A stretch of DNA of 11,312 nucleotides from an uncultured Mailhella sp. (GTDB taxonomy: Bacteria; Desulfobacterota; Desulfovibrionia; Desulfovibrionales; Desulfovibrionaceae). The stretch spans positions 1-11,312 of the forward strand of contig CAJJMX010000042.1 of assembly GCA_905192935.1 (NCBI GenBank), in the 5' to 3' direction. This document shows positions 5,963 through 11,312 of the stretch, one piece after another. The translations under genes and the position numbers were made by a program. Each line of letters begins with the position of its first letter. The first letter of the stretch is position 1. The notes beneath the pieces were generated by a model. That model did not search any database and was not told the origin of the DNA. It saw only the letters and a list, made by a program, of their open reading frames with translations.

Positions 5963-6727
5963 TCAGACCGTCGTGAACGGCTCCCGGTTGAGGTGCGAGG
6001 CTCCGTAGGTCTGTCTCGTGGGGGAAAGCCGTATTTCGTTGACGGTGATCCGCTCCGGCACGTTCACGACCCACCAGAGCGTTTCCGCAATGTCGGAAGG
6101 CTGGATGGGGTCGAGGTTCTCAAAGTGCCTTGCGGCCCTTGCGGCGTCTCCGTGCATGCGCGCGAGGGGAAATTCCGTCTGCGTGACCGACGGGATGATG
6201 CATGTGGTGCGTATGGGCGTGCCCACAAGGTCTTCCTTGAGATCATAGGTGAGAAGCCGCACGAAGGCCTTGCTCGCCGCGTAGACGTTGGTGCCGGGAT
6301 TCGGCCAGGTGGCGGAGTAGGAGCCCGTGGTCACCACATGCCCGTGCCCGCGCCGGATCATGCCGGGAATGACGGCACGGCAGCAGTAGAGCACGCCGCT
6401 GACGTTGGTTCGGATCATGGCGTCCACATCGTCAAGATCCGCCTCGTGCAGGGGCTTTCCGGCGAGGGAGACGCCGGCGTTGGCGAAAAGAACGTCGATG
6501 GCGGCGAACTCGTCGGGAAGGGAGCTGAGGCTGTCGTGAACGGCCGCTCTCTCGCCCACGTCGAAGGCCAGCGGAAGAAAGGACGCGCCGAGTTCGGCAT
6601 GAAGTTCGTCGAGACGCTCCTTTCTTCTTCCCGTGCCTATGACCTTCCAGCCCCTTGATGCAAAAAGCACGGCCGCAGCCTTGCCTATGCCGGACGTGAC
6701 GCCCGTGATGCAGATGACCCTGCTCAT
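5963..6727 (-). CDS. YdfG-like short-chain dehydrogenase (SDR), 254 aa
   Basis: A cytoplasmic NAD(P)-dependent oxidoreductase of the classical SDR family. The cofactor motif TGVTSGIG lies at residues 8-15. R34-R35 after the second strand favour NADP. NAG is at 83-85, and the catalytic set is S136, Y149 and K153 (YAASK). The segments GRRKERLDEL, AVIPGMIRRGHGH and NVYAASKAFVR resemble E. coli YdfG, which oxidises L-allo-threonine, serine and 3-hydroxy acids. The start at 6725-6727 has AGGAG seven bases upstream. It converges with the PAP2 gene, with only 36 bp between stops and no clear terminator there, and diverges from the flavodoxin/ferredoxin gene. Function beyond the family is inferred from similarity only. 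Confidence 0.9.
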   Translation of the reverse strand: MSRVICITGVTSGIGKAAAVLFASRGWKVIGTGRRKERLDELHAELGASFLPLAFDVGERAAVHDSLSSLPDEFAAIDVLFANAGVSLAGKPLHEADLDDVDAMIRTNVSGVLYCCRAVIPGMIRRGHGHVVTTGSYSATWPNPGTNVYAASKAFVRLLTYDLKEDLVGTPIRTTCIIPSVTQTEFPLARMHGDAARAARHFENLDPIQPSDIAETLWWVVNVPERITVNEIRLSPTRQTYGASHLNREPFTTV

Positions 6728-6761
6728 GGAAAATCTCCTGTAAAAACATGACGCTGTCCGC

Positions 6762-6790
6762 ACTTTCGCACGAAAGGAGCGTTCTGTCAT
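6762..6790 (-). promoter_or_regulatory. Candidate promoter and palindromic site upstream of the SDR gene
   Basis: On minus, ATGACA (6785-6790, five of six) and GAAAGT (6762-6767, three of six, with TG one base upstream as an extended -10) are 17 bp apart. Across the -10 lies the perfect inverted repeat CTTTCG-CA-CGAAAG (6763-6776), a plausible operator. A further inverted repeat, GCGCTTT (6791-6797) with AAAGCGC (6827-6833), lies just upstream. None of these matches a regulator site I can name. Confidence 0.3.
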
Positions 6791-6868
6791 GCGCTTTGTG
6801 GAGCGCCTGCCGGAGCGCGGACGCCGAAAGCGCTGCTGCGGGAAAAAGCCGGATGGCGACGGATGGTC

Positions 6869-6897
6869 TTGAAAGGGCGCGTAAGGTCTGCTAGCGT
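6869..6897 (+). promoter_or_regulatory. Candidate promoter of the flavodoxin/ferredoxin gene
   Basis: TTGAAA (6869-6874, five of six consensus) and TAGCGT (6892-6897, three of six) are separated by 17 bp. TGC directly before the -10 makes an extended -10. The inferred start near 6904 falls just before a perfect 7-bp stem-loop. Confidence 0.4.
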
Positions 6898-6905
6898 GGA
6901 CGGAC

Positions 6906-6925
6906 GGGCAGGTCTGCGCCTGCCC
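6906..6925 (+). promoter_or_regulatory. Stem-loop at the 5' end of the flavodoxin/ferredoxin leader
   Basis: GGGCAGG (6906-6912) and CCTGCCC (6919-6925) form a perfect 7-bp stem with a six-base loop, 21 nt before the start codon and 9 nt before the AGGGAG ribosome site. No U-run follows, so it is not a terminator. It may stabilise the mRNA 5' end, or be a DNA operator. Confidence 0.4.
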
Positions 6926-6946
6926 GGCAAGCACAGGGAGACACCT

Positions 6947-7687
6947 ATGAAAAAGATTGTTCTCGTTTATTTTTCTCCTACCGGAAATACAAGAAAGAGC
7001 CTTGAGGCCATGGCGGAGCCCTTCGGCGGCGCGACCGACGTGGTGGATCTCACGGTGGACGAGTCCCCCGTCCGCACCTTCGGTGAAGAGGATGTCGTCA
7101 TTCTTGGCACGCCCGTCTACGGCGGCCGCATTCCCTCTGTGGCCCGCGCCCGTCTTGCCGGGATCAGGGGACAGGGCACACGCTGCCTTGCGGTGGTGAC
7201 CTACGGCAACAGGCACTACGACGACGCCCTTCTGGAACTTGCGGATCTTGCCCGGGAGCAGGGCTTCGTCGTGGCGGGCGCGGCGGCGCTCGTGGGGCGT
7301 CACACCTACGGCGAGATCCAGACGGAACGGCCGGACAGTGCCGACCTTGCCGCCGACCGGGCCTTTGCCGTGCGCGCGCTTTCCGAAGGCGCGCATGAGT
7401 TCGTCATTCCCGGCAACCGGCCCTACCGCGACGGCGGCAGCGGCGGAAAGTTACGTCCCCTCACGTCGGATGCCTGCGTGCACTGCGGACTGTGCGTCAG
7501 GGCCTGCCCCGTGCACGCCATAGCGGACGACTGCGTCACCATTGCCGATACCTGCCTTGCCTGCTTTCGCTGCATACGAAACTGTCCGAATGGCGCGAAG
7601 AACATGGATACCGAAGCCTACCGCACTTTTGCCGCGGCCTTTACCGAAAAGCTGAAGAGCAGACGCGAAAACGAATACTGCTGCTGA
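6947..7687 (+). CDS. EFR1-type flavodoxin-domain plus 2[4Fe-4S] ferredoxin fusion, 246 aa
   Basis: A predicted cytoplasmic electron-transfer protein. The N-terminal flavodoxin-like domain starts with the FMN phosphate loop FSPTGNT (residues 9-15) and runs to about 160. After a Gly-rich linker come two ferredoxin motifs: C177, C180, C183 and C187-P, then C203, C206, C209 and C213-P. This order defines the EFR1 family (flavodoxin-like ferrodoxins), common in anaerobes. The partner oxidoreductase is not evident, although the divergent NADP-type dehydrogenase is adjacent. The start ATG at 6947 has AGGGAG six bases upstream; the longer frame from 6863 has no ribosome site and would include the leader stem. 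The protein ends in Cys-Cys, outside the cluster motifs. A strong terminator follows about 50 bp downstream. The family is well supported; the physiological role is unknown. Confidence 0.92.
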   Translation: MKKIVLVYFSPTGNTRKSLEAMAEPFGGATDVVDLTVDESPVRTFGEEDVVILGTPVYGGRIPSVARARLAGIRGQGTRCLAVVTYGNRHYDDALLELADLAREQGFVVAGAAALVGRHTYGEIQTERPDSADLAADRAFAVRALSEGAHEFVIPGNRPYRDGGSGGKLRPLTSDACVHCGLCVRACPVHAIADDCVTIADTCLACFRCIRNCPNGAKNMDTEAYRTFAAAFTEKLKSRRENEYCC

Positions 7688-7736
7688 GGCGTCCGCCCCG
7701 TCTCTTGACAGGACGGGCATGAGACGGCCGCAAGGG

Positions 7737-7761
7737 AAAAGCCCCCGCTCCGGGGGCTTTT
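7737..7761. terminator. Bidirectional Rho-independent terminator
   Basis: An 11-bp perfect inverted repeat (7737-7747 with 7751-7761) encloses a three-base loop. AAAA and TTTT form the outer ends, so it can end transcription of the ferredoxin gene on plus and of birA on minus. A second hairpin, CCCGTC/GACGGG (7697-7702 with 7712-7717), lies just before it on plus. Confidence 0.88.
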
Positions 7762-7826
7762 CTGCATCTTCTGAAGCGCCCGGGCAGGGCGGGACGAAGC
7801 CGAGGGGAGGTTGTTCTTGGCGGCAT

Positions 7827-8621
7827 CTATCCTGTGAACCGCGTTTCCAGCGCCTCCAGAATGTGCCTGAGCAGACTGCTCACGCTGAAGGCCGTGCCGG
7901 TTTCCGCGTACAGCGAGGAAGCCGTGCCCGCAAGTTCCGTCGGCACGGCCTCGGAGGGAACGTTCACGTTCACGCCTATGCCCACCACGGCCCACTGCAT
8001 GTCGCTGTTGTGGAACATGCTCTCCACAAGTATGCCCGTCACCTTGCGGCCGTTGAGAAAAAGATCGTTGGGCAGGCGCTTTTCCAGCGTGAGCCCGCAG
8101 CTTTTTTGAACACCTTCGGCCACGGCGTCCATGGCGAGCCGCGGCAGCTCTTCCAGTCGTTCCGGCGCGGTGCGCGGCTTCGTGAGCACGGAAAAGCACA
8201 GGCTTCCCGGCAGGTTCAGCCAGCGGTGTCCGCGGCTCCCTCTTCCCTCGTTCTGACGCCTCGCCACCACGACGAGCCCCTCCGGCGCGCCCTGCATGGC
8301 TTCCAGCGCCGCCACCTGATTGGTGGAACCCGTTTCCTTGAGCCAGAGCCATGTCGTCTGACCGAGCACTTTCGTGCGCAGCTTCCCGCGCACGTCGTCG
8401 CCCGCCCACGGATCGGCCCGGGATATGAGCCGGTAGCCCCGGCGCGGCACGGATTCTATGATGTTGCCCTCGTCGCGCAGGCTCATGACATGCTTGCTCA
8501 CGGCGGCCCTGCTTATGCCGAAGCCGCGGGAAAGGGCCTCCCCGGAAAGCCAGTCGTCCGGGCCGTTCTGCGCCAGAGCATCCAGAATCCGGTCCCGCAT
8601 GGGAATTTCGTTTCTCGTCAT
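7827..8621 (-). CDS. birA: BirA: biotin-protein ligase and biotin-operon repressor, 264 aa
   Basis: A bifunctional cytoplasmic protein that attaches biotin to carboxylase carrier domains through biotinyl-AMP and represses biotin synthesis when carriers are saturated. The N-terminal winged helix (about residues 10-66) includes WLSGEALSRGFGISRAAVSKHV and RRGYRL. The ligase domain has ETGSTN (96-101), the adenylate-binding loop GRGSRGHRW (126-134), LPNDLFLNGRKVTGILVE (183-200) and VVGIGVNVN (212-220). The segment before PND reads K181-R182-L183 where other BirA have KW, so the conserved Lys (K183 in E. coli) is Arg here. The start at 8619-8621 has AAGGGGG upstream; a longer frame beginning at 8657 would overlap the operator and lacks a ribosome site. 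It diverges from bioB with a BirA-type operator between, so it probably controls bioB and itself. Confidence 0.95.
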   Translation of the reverse strand: MTRNEIPMRDRILDALAQNGPDDWLSGEALSRGFGISRAAVSKHVMSLRDEGNIIESVPRRGYRLISRADPWAGDDVRGKLRTKVLGQTTWLWLKETGSTNQVAALEAMQGAPEGLVVVARRQNEGRGSRGHRWLNLPGSLCFSVLTKPRTAPERLEELPRLAMDAVAEGVQKSCGLTLEKRLPNDLFLNGRKVTGILVESMFHNSDMQWAVVGIGVNVNVPSEAVPTELAGTASSLYAETGTAFSVSSLLRHILEALETRFTG

Positions 8622-8646
8622 GCCCGTTCCCCCTTCGTGAGCATAA

Positions 8647-8682
8647 TTGTCAACCAAAACATCATGTATTTTAAGTTGACAT
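8647..8682. promoter_or_regulatory. Probable BirA operator between birA and bioB
   Basis: TTGTCAACC (8647-8655) and AGTTGACAT (8674-8682) form an inverted repeat with perfect GTCAAC/GTTGAC cores. They resemble the known BirA half-site TTGTnAACC and its complement. Twenty bases separate the cores, two more than in the E. coli bio operator as I recall it. The right half-site covers the bioB -35. On minus, TAAAAT (8668-8673) inside the site could be the birA -10. Lying between birA and bioB makes the call strong despite the spacing. Confidence 0.8.
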
Positions 8683-8701
8683 TAAAAGACAGGCGTATAA
8701 A
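8676..8701 (+). promoter_or_regulatory. bioB promoter (perfect -35, short spacer)
   Basis: TTGACA (8676-8681) is a perfect -35. The best -10, TATAAA (8696-8701), is only 14 bp away; TAAAAG (8698-8703) gives 16 bp with a poorer match. The -35 lies inside the right half of the BirA operator, so bound BirA would block polymerase. The resulting leader is about 28-30 nt. Confidence 0.55.
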
Positions 8702-8736
8702 AGAAGGTATTCCCATCACCCATTCAGGATCAGAAC

Positions 8737-9714
8737 ATGGATACACTTCTTGACGCCGTTCTCCATCGTCTTTCCACCGTCGAACACGGTCCTCTTCTTT
8801 CCCGCAGCGAGGCCGAGGCCTTTCTTCGTCTGCCCGAGTCGAGCACGCCGGACATGCTGTCCGTGGCGGGCGCGGTGCGCGCCGCGCGCTCTTCTGCCTT
8901 CTTCAACTGCGGCATATTGAACGCCAAGTCCGGCCGCTGTCCGGAGAACTGTGCGTTCTGCGCTCAGTCAGCACATCATGAAACCGGCGCTCCTGTCTAT
9001 CCCTTTGTGAGTCAGGAGGTCATACTGCAGAAGGCCGCCGAGGCGGCGAGGCACGGCGTCAGGCGGTTCAGTCTCGTGGTGAGCGGCACCATGCTGGACG
9101 AGAAGGACGTGGAACCTCTGTGCCGGGCCGTGGAACGCATCATTGCGGAAACGGGCATGAGCGTGTGCGGATCTCTCGGCATACTCACGCCGGAGCGTGC
9201 GGCCTGCTACCGGGAAGCGGGCGTGACGCGCTATCATCACAATCTGGAGACGGCGGAAAGCTTTTTCCCGAACATCTGCACCACGCACGCCTACGAAAGG
9301 GACGTGGAGAGCCTGCGTGCGGCCCGTGCGGCGGGCATGGAGGTGTGCTCCGGCGGCATCATCGGCCTTGGCGAGAGCCGTGAGCAGCGGGCGGAGCTGG
9401 CCTGGACGCTGGCGGAGCTCGGCGTGGATTCCGTGCCCATCAACTTCCTGAACGCCATTCCCGGCACGAGACTTGAGCACATGCCGCGTCTTGCGCCGCA
9501 GGAGGCGCTGCGCACCATCGCGCTTTTCCGCATCATGCATCCCTGCCGGGACATCCTCATTGCCGGAGGTCGCAGCCATGTGCTCGGCGAGTGGCAGAGC
9601 TGGCTGTACGCGGCAGGGGCCAACGGCCTGATGATCGGCGACTATCTGACCACCTCCGGCGCGGCCTTCGAGGCCGACCTTGCCATGATGCGCACTCTGG
9701 GAGTCGTGCGGTGA
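8737..9714 (+). CDS. bioB: Biotin synthase BioB (radical SAM), 325 aa
   Basis: Inserts sulfur into dethiobiotin, the last step of biotin synthesis. The radical-SAM [4Fe-4S] ligands are C68, C72 and C75 in GRCPENCAFCAQSAHH. Other family blocks are HNLETAESFFPNI, VCSGGIIGLGE (C204), SVPINFLNAIPGT and LIAGGRS (R279), followed by YLTTSG. Against E. coli BioB, the auxiliary-cluster ligands C128, C188 and R260 have counterparts C144, C204 and R279. C97, however, aligns with S112 in RRFSLVVSG. Extra cysteines occur at 181 and 270. The start has AGGA seven bases upstream. The stop overlaps the GTG start of the next gene (GTGA), so translation is coupled. Expression is probably repressed by BirA through the site at 8647-8682. 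Its length is normal for BioB without the E. coli C-terminal extension. Confidence 0.96.
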   Translation: MDTLLDAVLHRLSTVEHGPLLSRSEAEAFLRLPESSTPDMLSVAGAVRAARSSAFFNCGILNAKSGRCPENCAFCAQSAHHETGAPVYPFVSQEVILQKAAEAARHGVRRFSLVVSGTMLDEKDVEPLCRAVERIIAETGMSVCGSLGILTPERAACYREAGVTRYHHNLETAESFFPNICTTHAYERDVESLRAARAAGMEVCSGGIIGLGESREQRAELAWTLAELGVDSVPINFLNAIPGTRLEHMPRLAPQEALRTIALFRIMHPCRDILIAGGRSHVLGEWQSWLYAAGANGLMIGDYLTTSGAAFEADLAMMRTLGVVR

Positions 9715-11312
9715 ACGCCTTTTTCGTGACCGGCACGGACACCGACGCGGGCAAGACCACGGTGACGGCGGGACTTCTGCGCGCACTTGCGCGGACGGGG
9801 GTCCCGGCCCTTGCGGTGAAGCCCGTGCAGACGGGCTGCACGGAAAAGGACGGGGAGCGGGAAGCTCCCGACGTCGCGCTCTGGAAGAAGGCCGGAGGCC
9901 GGGGCATGGCGCTTCATGCCTTCCGCGTGCCCTGTTCGCCCCATCTTGCGGCGCGCATGGAGGGGGCGTTTCTCCGGGCGGAGACGCTGGCGCAGGAATG
10001 TCTCAGGGCCGCGCCGAAGGAGGGCGTGACGCTTTTTGAAGGCGCGGGCGGTCTTTACGTGCCCCTGAACGAAGAGGAGAGCATGCTCGATCTCATGCGC
10101 CGTCTTCGTCTGCCCGTGATCCTCGTCGTGGCCAATCGTCTGGGCTGTCTCAATCATGCCCTGCTTTCTCTGGACGCGCTGGAGCATGCCGGACTTGCGG
10201 CGGCAGGCATGGTGCTCTGCCGGGCCGTGCCGCCCTCGCATACCGATGCGGGCACGAGCGCGGAGGCGGAGAAGCTCATTCTTGCCGACAACGCTGAAAG
10301 TCTTGCCCGGGAAGGAGAGAGGAGGGGCGTGCCGCTTCTTGCCGACATCCCGTATCTTGAAGGGTTTTCGGCCTCGGAGGAGAGCATGTGGGAGAGACTT
10401 GCCGACCTTCTTGAGCCTGCGGCGCGGCATCTTTCCGAAAAGCGGGATTCGGAGGCCCGCGACCGGGAGCTTCTTGCCTTCGACAGGGCGCACTTGTGGC
10501 ATCCGTACACGTCGGCCATGCATCCTCTGCCCGTGAGGGAAGTCGTCGGCGCTTCGGGCGCGCGGATCTTTCTTTCGGACGGCACGGCGCTCGTGGACGG
10601 CATGTCGTCGTGGTGGTGCCGGGTGCACGGCTACGGCCGTGCGCGTCTTGTGCGCGCGGTGCAGAAGCAGGCGGCAAAACTTTCGCACGTCATGTTCGGC
10701 GGACTGACGCACGAGCCTGCCGTGGAGCTCGGCCGCCGTCTTCTCCGGCTGCTGCCGCCGGGTCTTGAGCATCTCTTTTTCGCCGATTCCGGTTCCGTGG
10801 CCGTGGAAGCGGCCATGAAGATGGCCGTGCAGTTCTGGCAGGCCGCAGGACACGGAGAAAAACGCCGTTTCGTGGCGCTTCGCGGCGCCTATCACGGCGA
10901 CACGCTCGGAGCCATGTCCCTGTGCGATCCGGTGACGGGCATGCATTCGCTCTTTTCCGGCGTGCTGCCGAAGCAGATCTTTGTGGAGCGGCCGACCTGC
11001 CACTTCGACGCGCCCTTCGATCCGGCCTCCTTCGCGCCCATGGAAGACGCGCTCCGCGCCCATGCCGGGGAAACGGCGGCCGTGGTCGTCGAGCCCGTGG
11101 TGCAGGGCGCGGGCGGCATGTGGTTCTATCATCCCGAATATCTGCGTCTTCTGCGCGCGCTCTGCGACGAGCTCGGCATACTCCTCATGGCCGACGAGAT
11201 AGCCACGGGCTTCGGACGCACGGGACGCATGTTCGCCTGCGACTTTGCAGGGATCACGCCCGACATCATGTGCGTGGGCAAGGCGCTCACCGGCGGCATG
11301 CTGACCCTTTCC
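9711..11312 (+). CDS. BioD-BioA fusion: dethiobiotin synthetase and DAPA aminotransferase, cut by right edge
   Basis: A single open frame of 534 codons encodes two consecutive biotin-pathway enzymes. Residues 1 to about 235 are BioD (DAPA + CO2 + ATP to dethiobiotin), with P-loop GTDTDAGKTT (K15), K37 in KPVQTG, and FEGAGGLYVPL. A charged linker follows. From about 252 the chain is BioA (KAPA + SAM to DAPA): LWHPYTS, DGMSSWWCRVHGY, SHVMFGG, ADSGSVAVEAAMKMA, YHGDTLGAMS, EPVVQGAGGMW, ADEIATGFGRTG (D495) and PLP lysine K524 in GKALTGG. The window ends 10 residues after that lysine, so roughly 150 residues are missing. I read the frame codon by codon across the junction and found no stop. The start is GTG at 9711 with GGGAG (9699-9703) seven bases upstream, overlapping the bioB stop. 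Confidence 0.95.
   Translation, partial: MNAFFVTGTDTDAGKTTVTAGLLRALARTGVPALAVKPVQTGCTEKDGEREAPDVALWKKAGGRGMALHAFRVPCSPHLAARMEGAFLRAETLAQECLRAAPKEGVTLFEGAGGLYVPLNEEESMLDLMRRLRLPVILVVANRLGCLNHALLSLDALEHAGLAAAGMVLCRAVPPSHTDAGTSAEAEKLILADNAESLAREGERRGVPLLADIPYLEGFSASEESMWERLADLLEPAARHLSEKRDSEARDRELLAFDRAHLWHPYTSAMHPLPVREVVGASGARIFLSDGTALVDGMSSWWCRVHGYGRARLVRAVQKQAAKLSHVMFGGLTHEPAVELGRRLLRLLPPGLEHLFFADSGSVAVEAAMKMAVQFWQAAGHGEKRRFVALRGAYHGDTLGAMSLCDPVTGMHSLFSGVLPKQIFVERPTCHFDAPFDPASFAPMEDALRAHAGETAAVVVEPVVQGAGGMWFYHPEYLRLLRALCDELGILLMADEIATGFGRTGRMFACDFAGITPDIMCVGKALTGGMLTLS

Noticed and set aside
6863..6946. Earlier in-frame start for the flavodoxin/ferredoxin protein (28 extra residues)
   Set aside because: The flavodoxin fold begins at MKKIVLVYFS, where AGGGAG is well placed; the extension would encode the leader stem-loop and promoter.
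9642..11132. Minus-strand open frame of 496 codons opposite bioB-bioDA
   Set aside because: Antisense shadow: Arg/His-rich with no recognisable motif, while the plus strand has intact BioD and BioA motifs throughout.

Overview
The window is about 60% G+C (estimated by eye) and densely packed. It reads as a chromosomal segment from a Gram-negative, probably anaerobic bacterium. The flavodoxin/ferredoxin fusion, the sodium:alanine-type symporter, the biotin genes and the codon preferences recall Desulfovibrionaceae (Desulfovibrio, Bilophila or Mailhella-like). That assignment is an inference, because no rRNA or marker gene is present. No tRNA, rRNA, CRISPR array, insertion sequence or phage gene was seen.

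Layout, left to right. (1) Minus strand, 1-3019: an AlsT/AgcS-type sodium:amino-acid symporter cut by the left edge, a half-size five-helix EamA transporter, and an LTA-synthase-like membrane phosphoglycerol/phosphoethanolamine-type transferase. A clear terminator lies between the last two. (2) A 422-bp divergent regulatory region, 3020-3441, carries three copies of GTAAC-N5-GTAAC. (3) Plus strand, 3442-5926: a translationally coupled operon of a CpxR-like response regulator, a CpxA-like histidine kinase almost without a periplasmic domain, and a PAP2 lipid phosphatase. (4) Minus strand, 5963-6727: a YdfG-like short-chain dehydrogenase. (5) Plus strand, 6947-7687: an EFR1-type flavodoxin plus 2[4Fe-4S] ferredoxin fusion, ended by a strong, probably bidirectional terminator. 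(6) Biotin locus: birA on minus (7827-8621), divergent from bioB (8737-9714) and an in-frame bioD-bioA fusion (9711 to the right edge). A BirA-type operator lies between birA and bioB.

How the parts work together. The transferase and PAP2 genes flank a Cpx-like two-component system, and Cpx-like boxes lie in the shared regulatory region. The simplest reading is one envelope-stress or lipid-decoration regulon: the sensor measures something in or near the membrane, the regulator binds the three boxes, and the outputs are a periplasmic phospho-headgroup transferase and a (di)phosphatase for lipid carriers or lipid headgroups. The biotin locus is a compact self-regulated unit: BirA ligates biotin and represses, BioDA makes dethiobiotin, and BioB inserts sulfur.

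The most interesting points are the triple Cpx-like box array next to a CpxA-like kinase without a sensor domain, a Ser where classical BioB has an auxiliary-cluster Cys, an Arg where BirA has its conserved active-site Lys, the single-chain BioDA, and a terminator placed only 33 bp before the EamA start codon. All homology statements come from recognising motifs by eye; no search was run.
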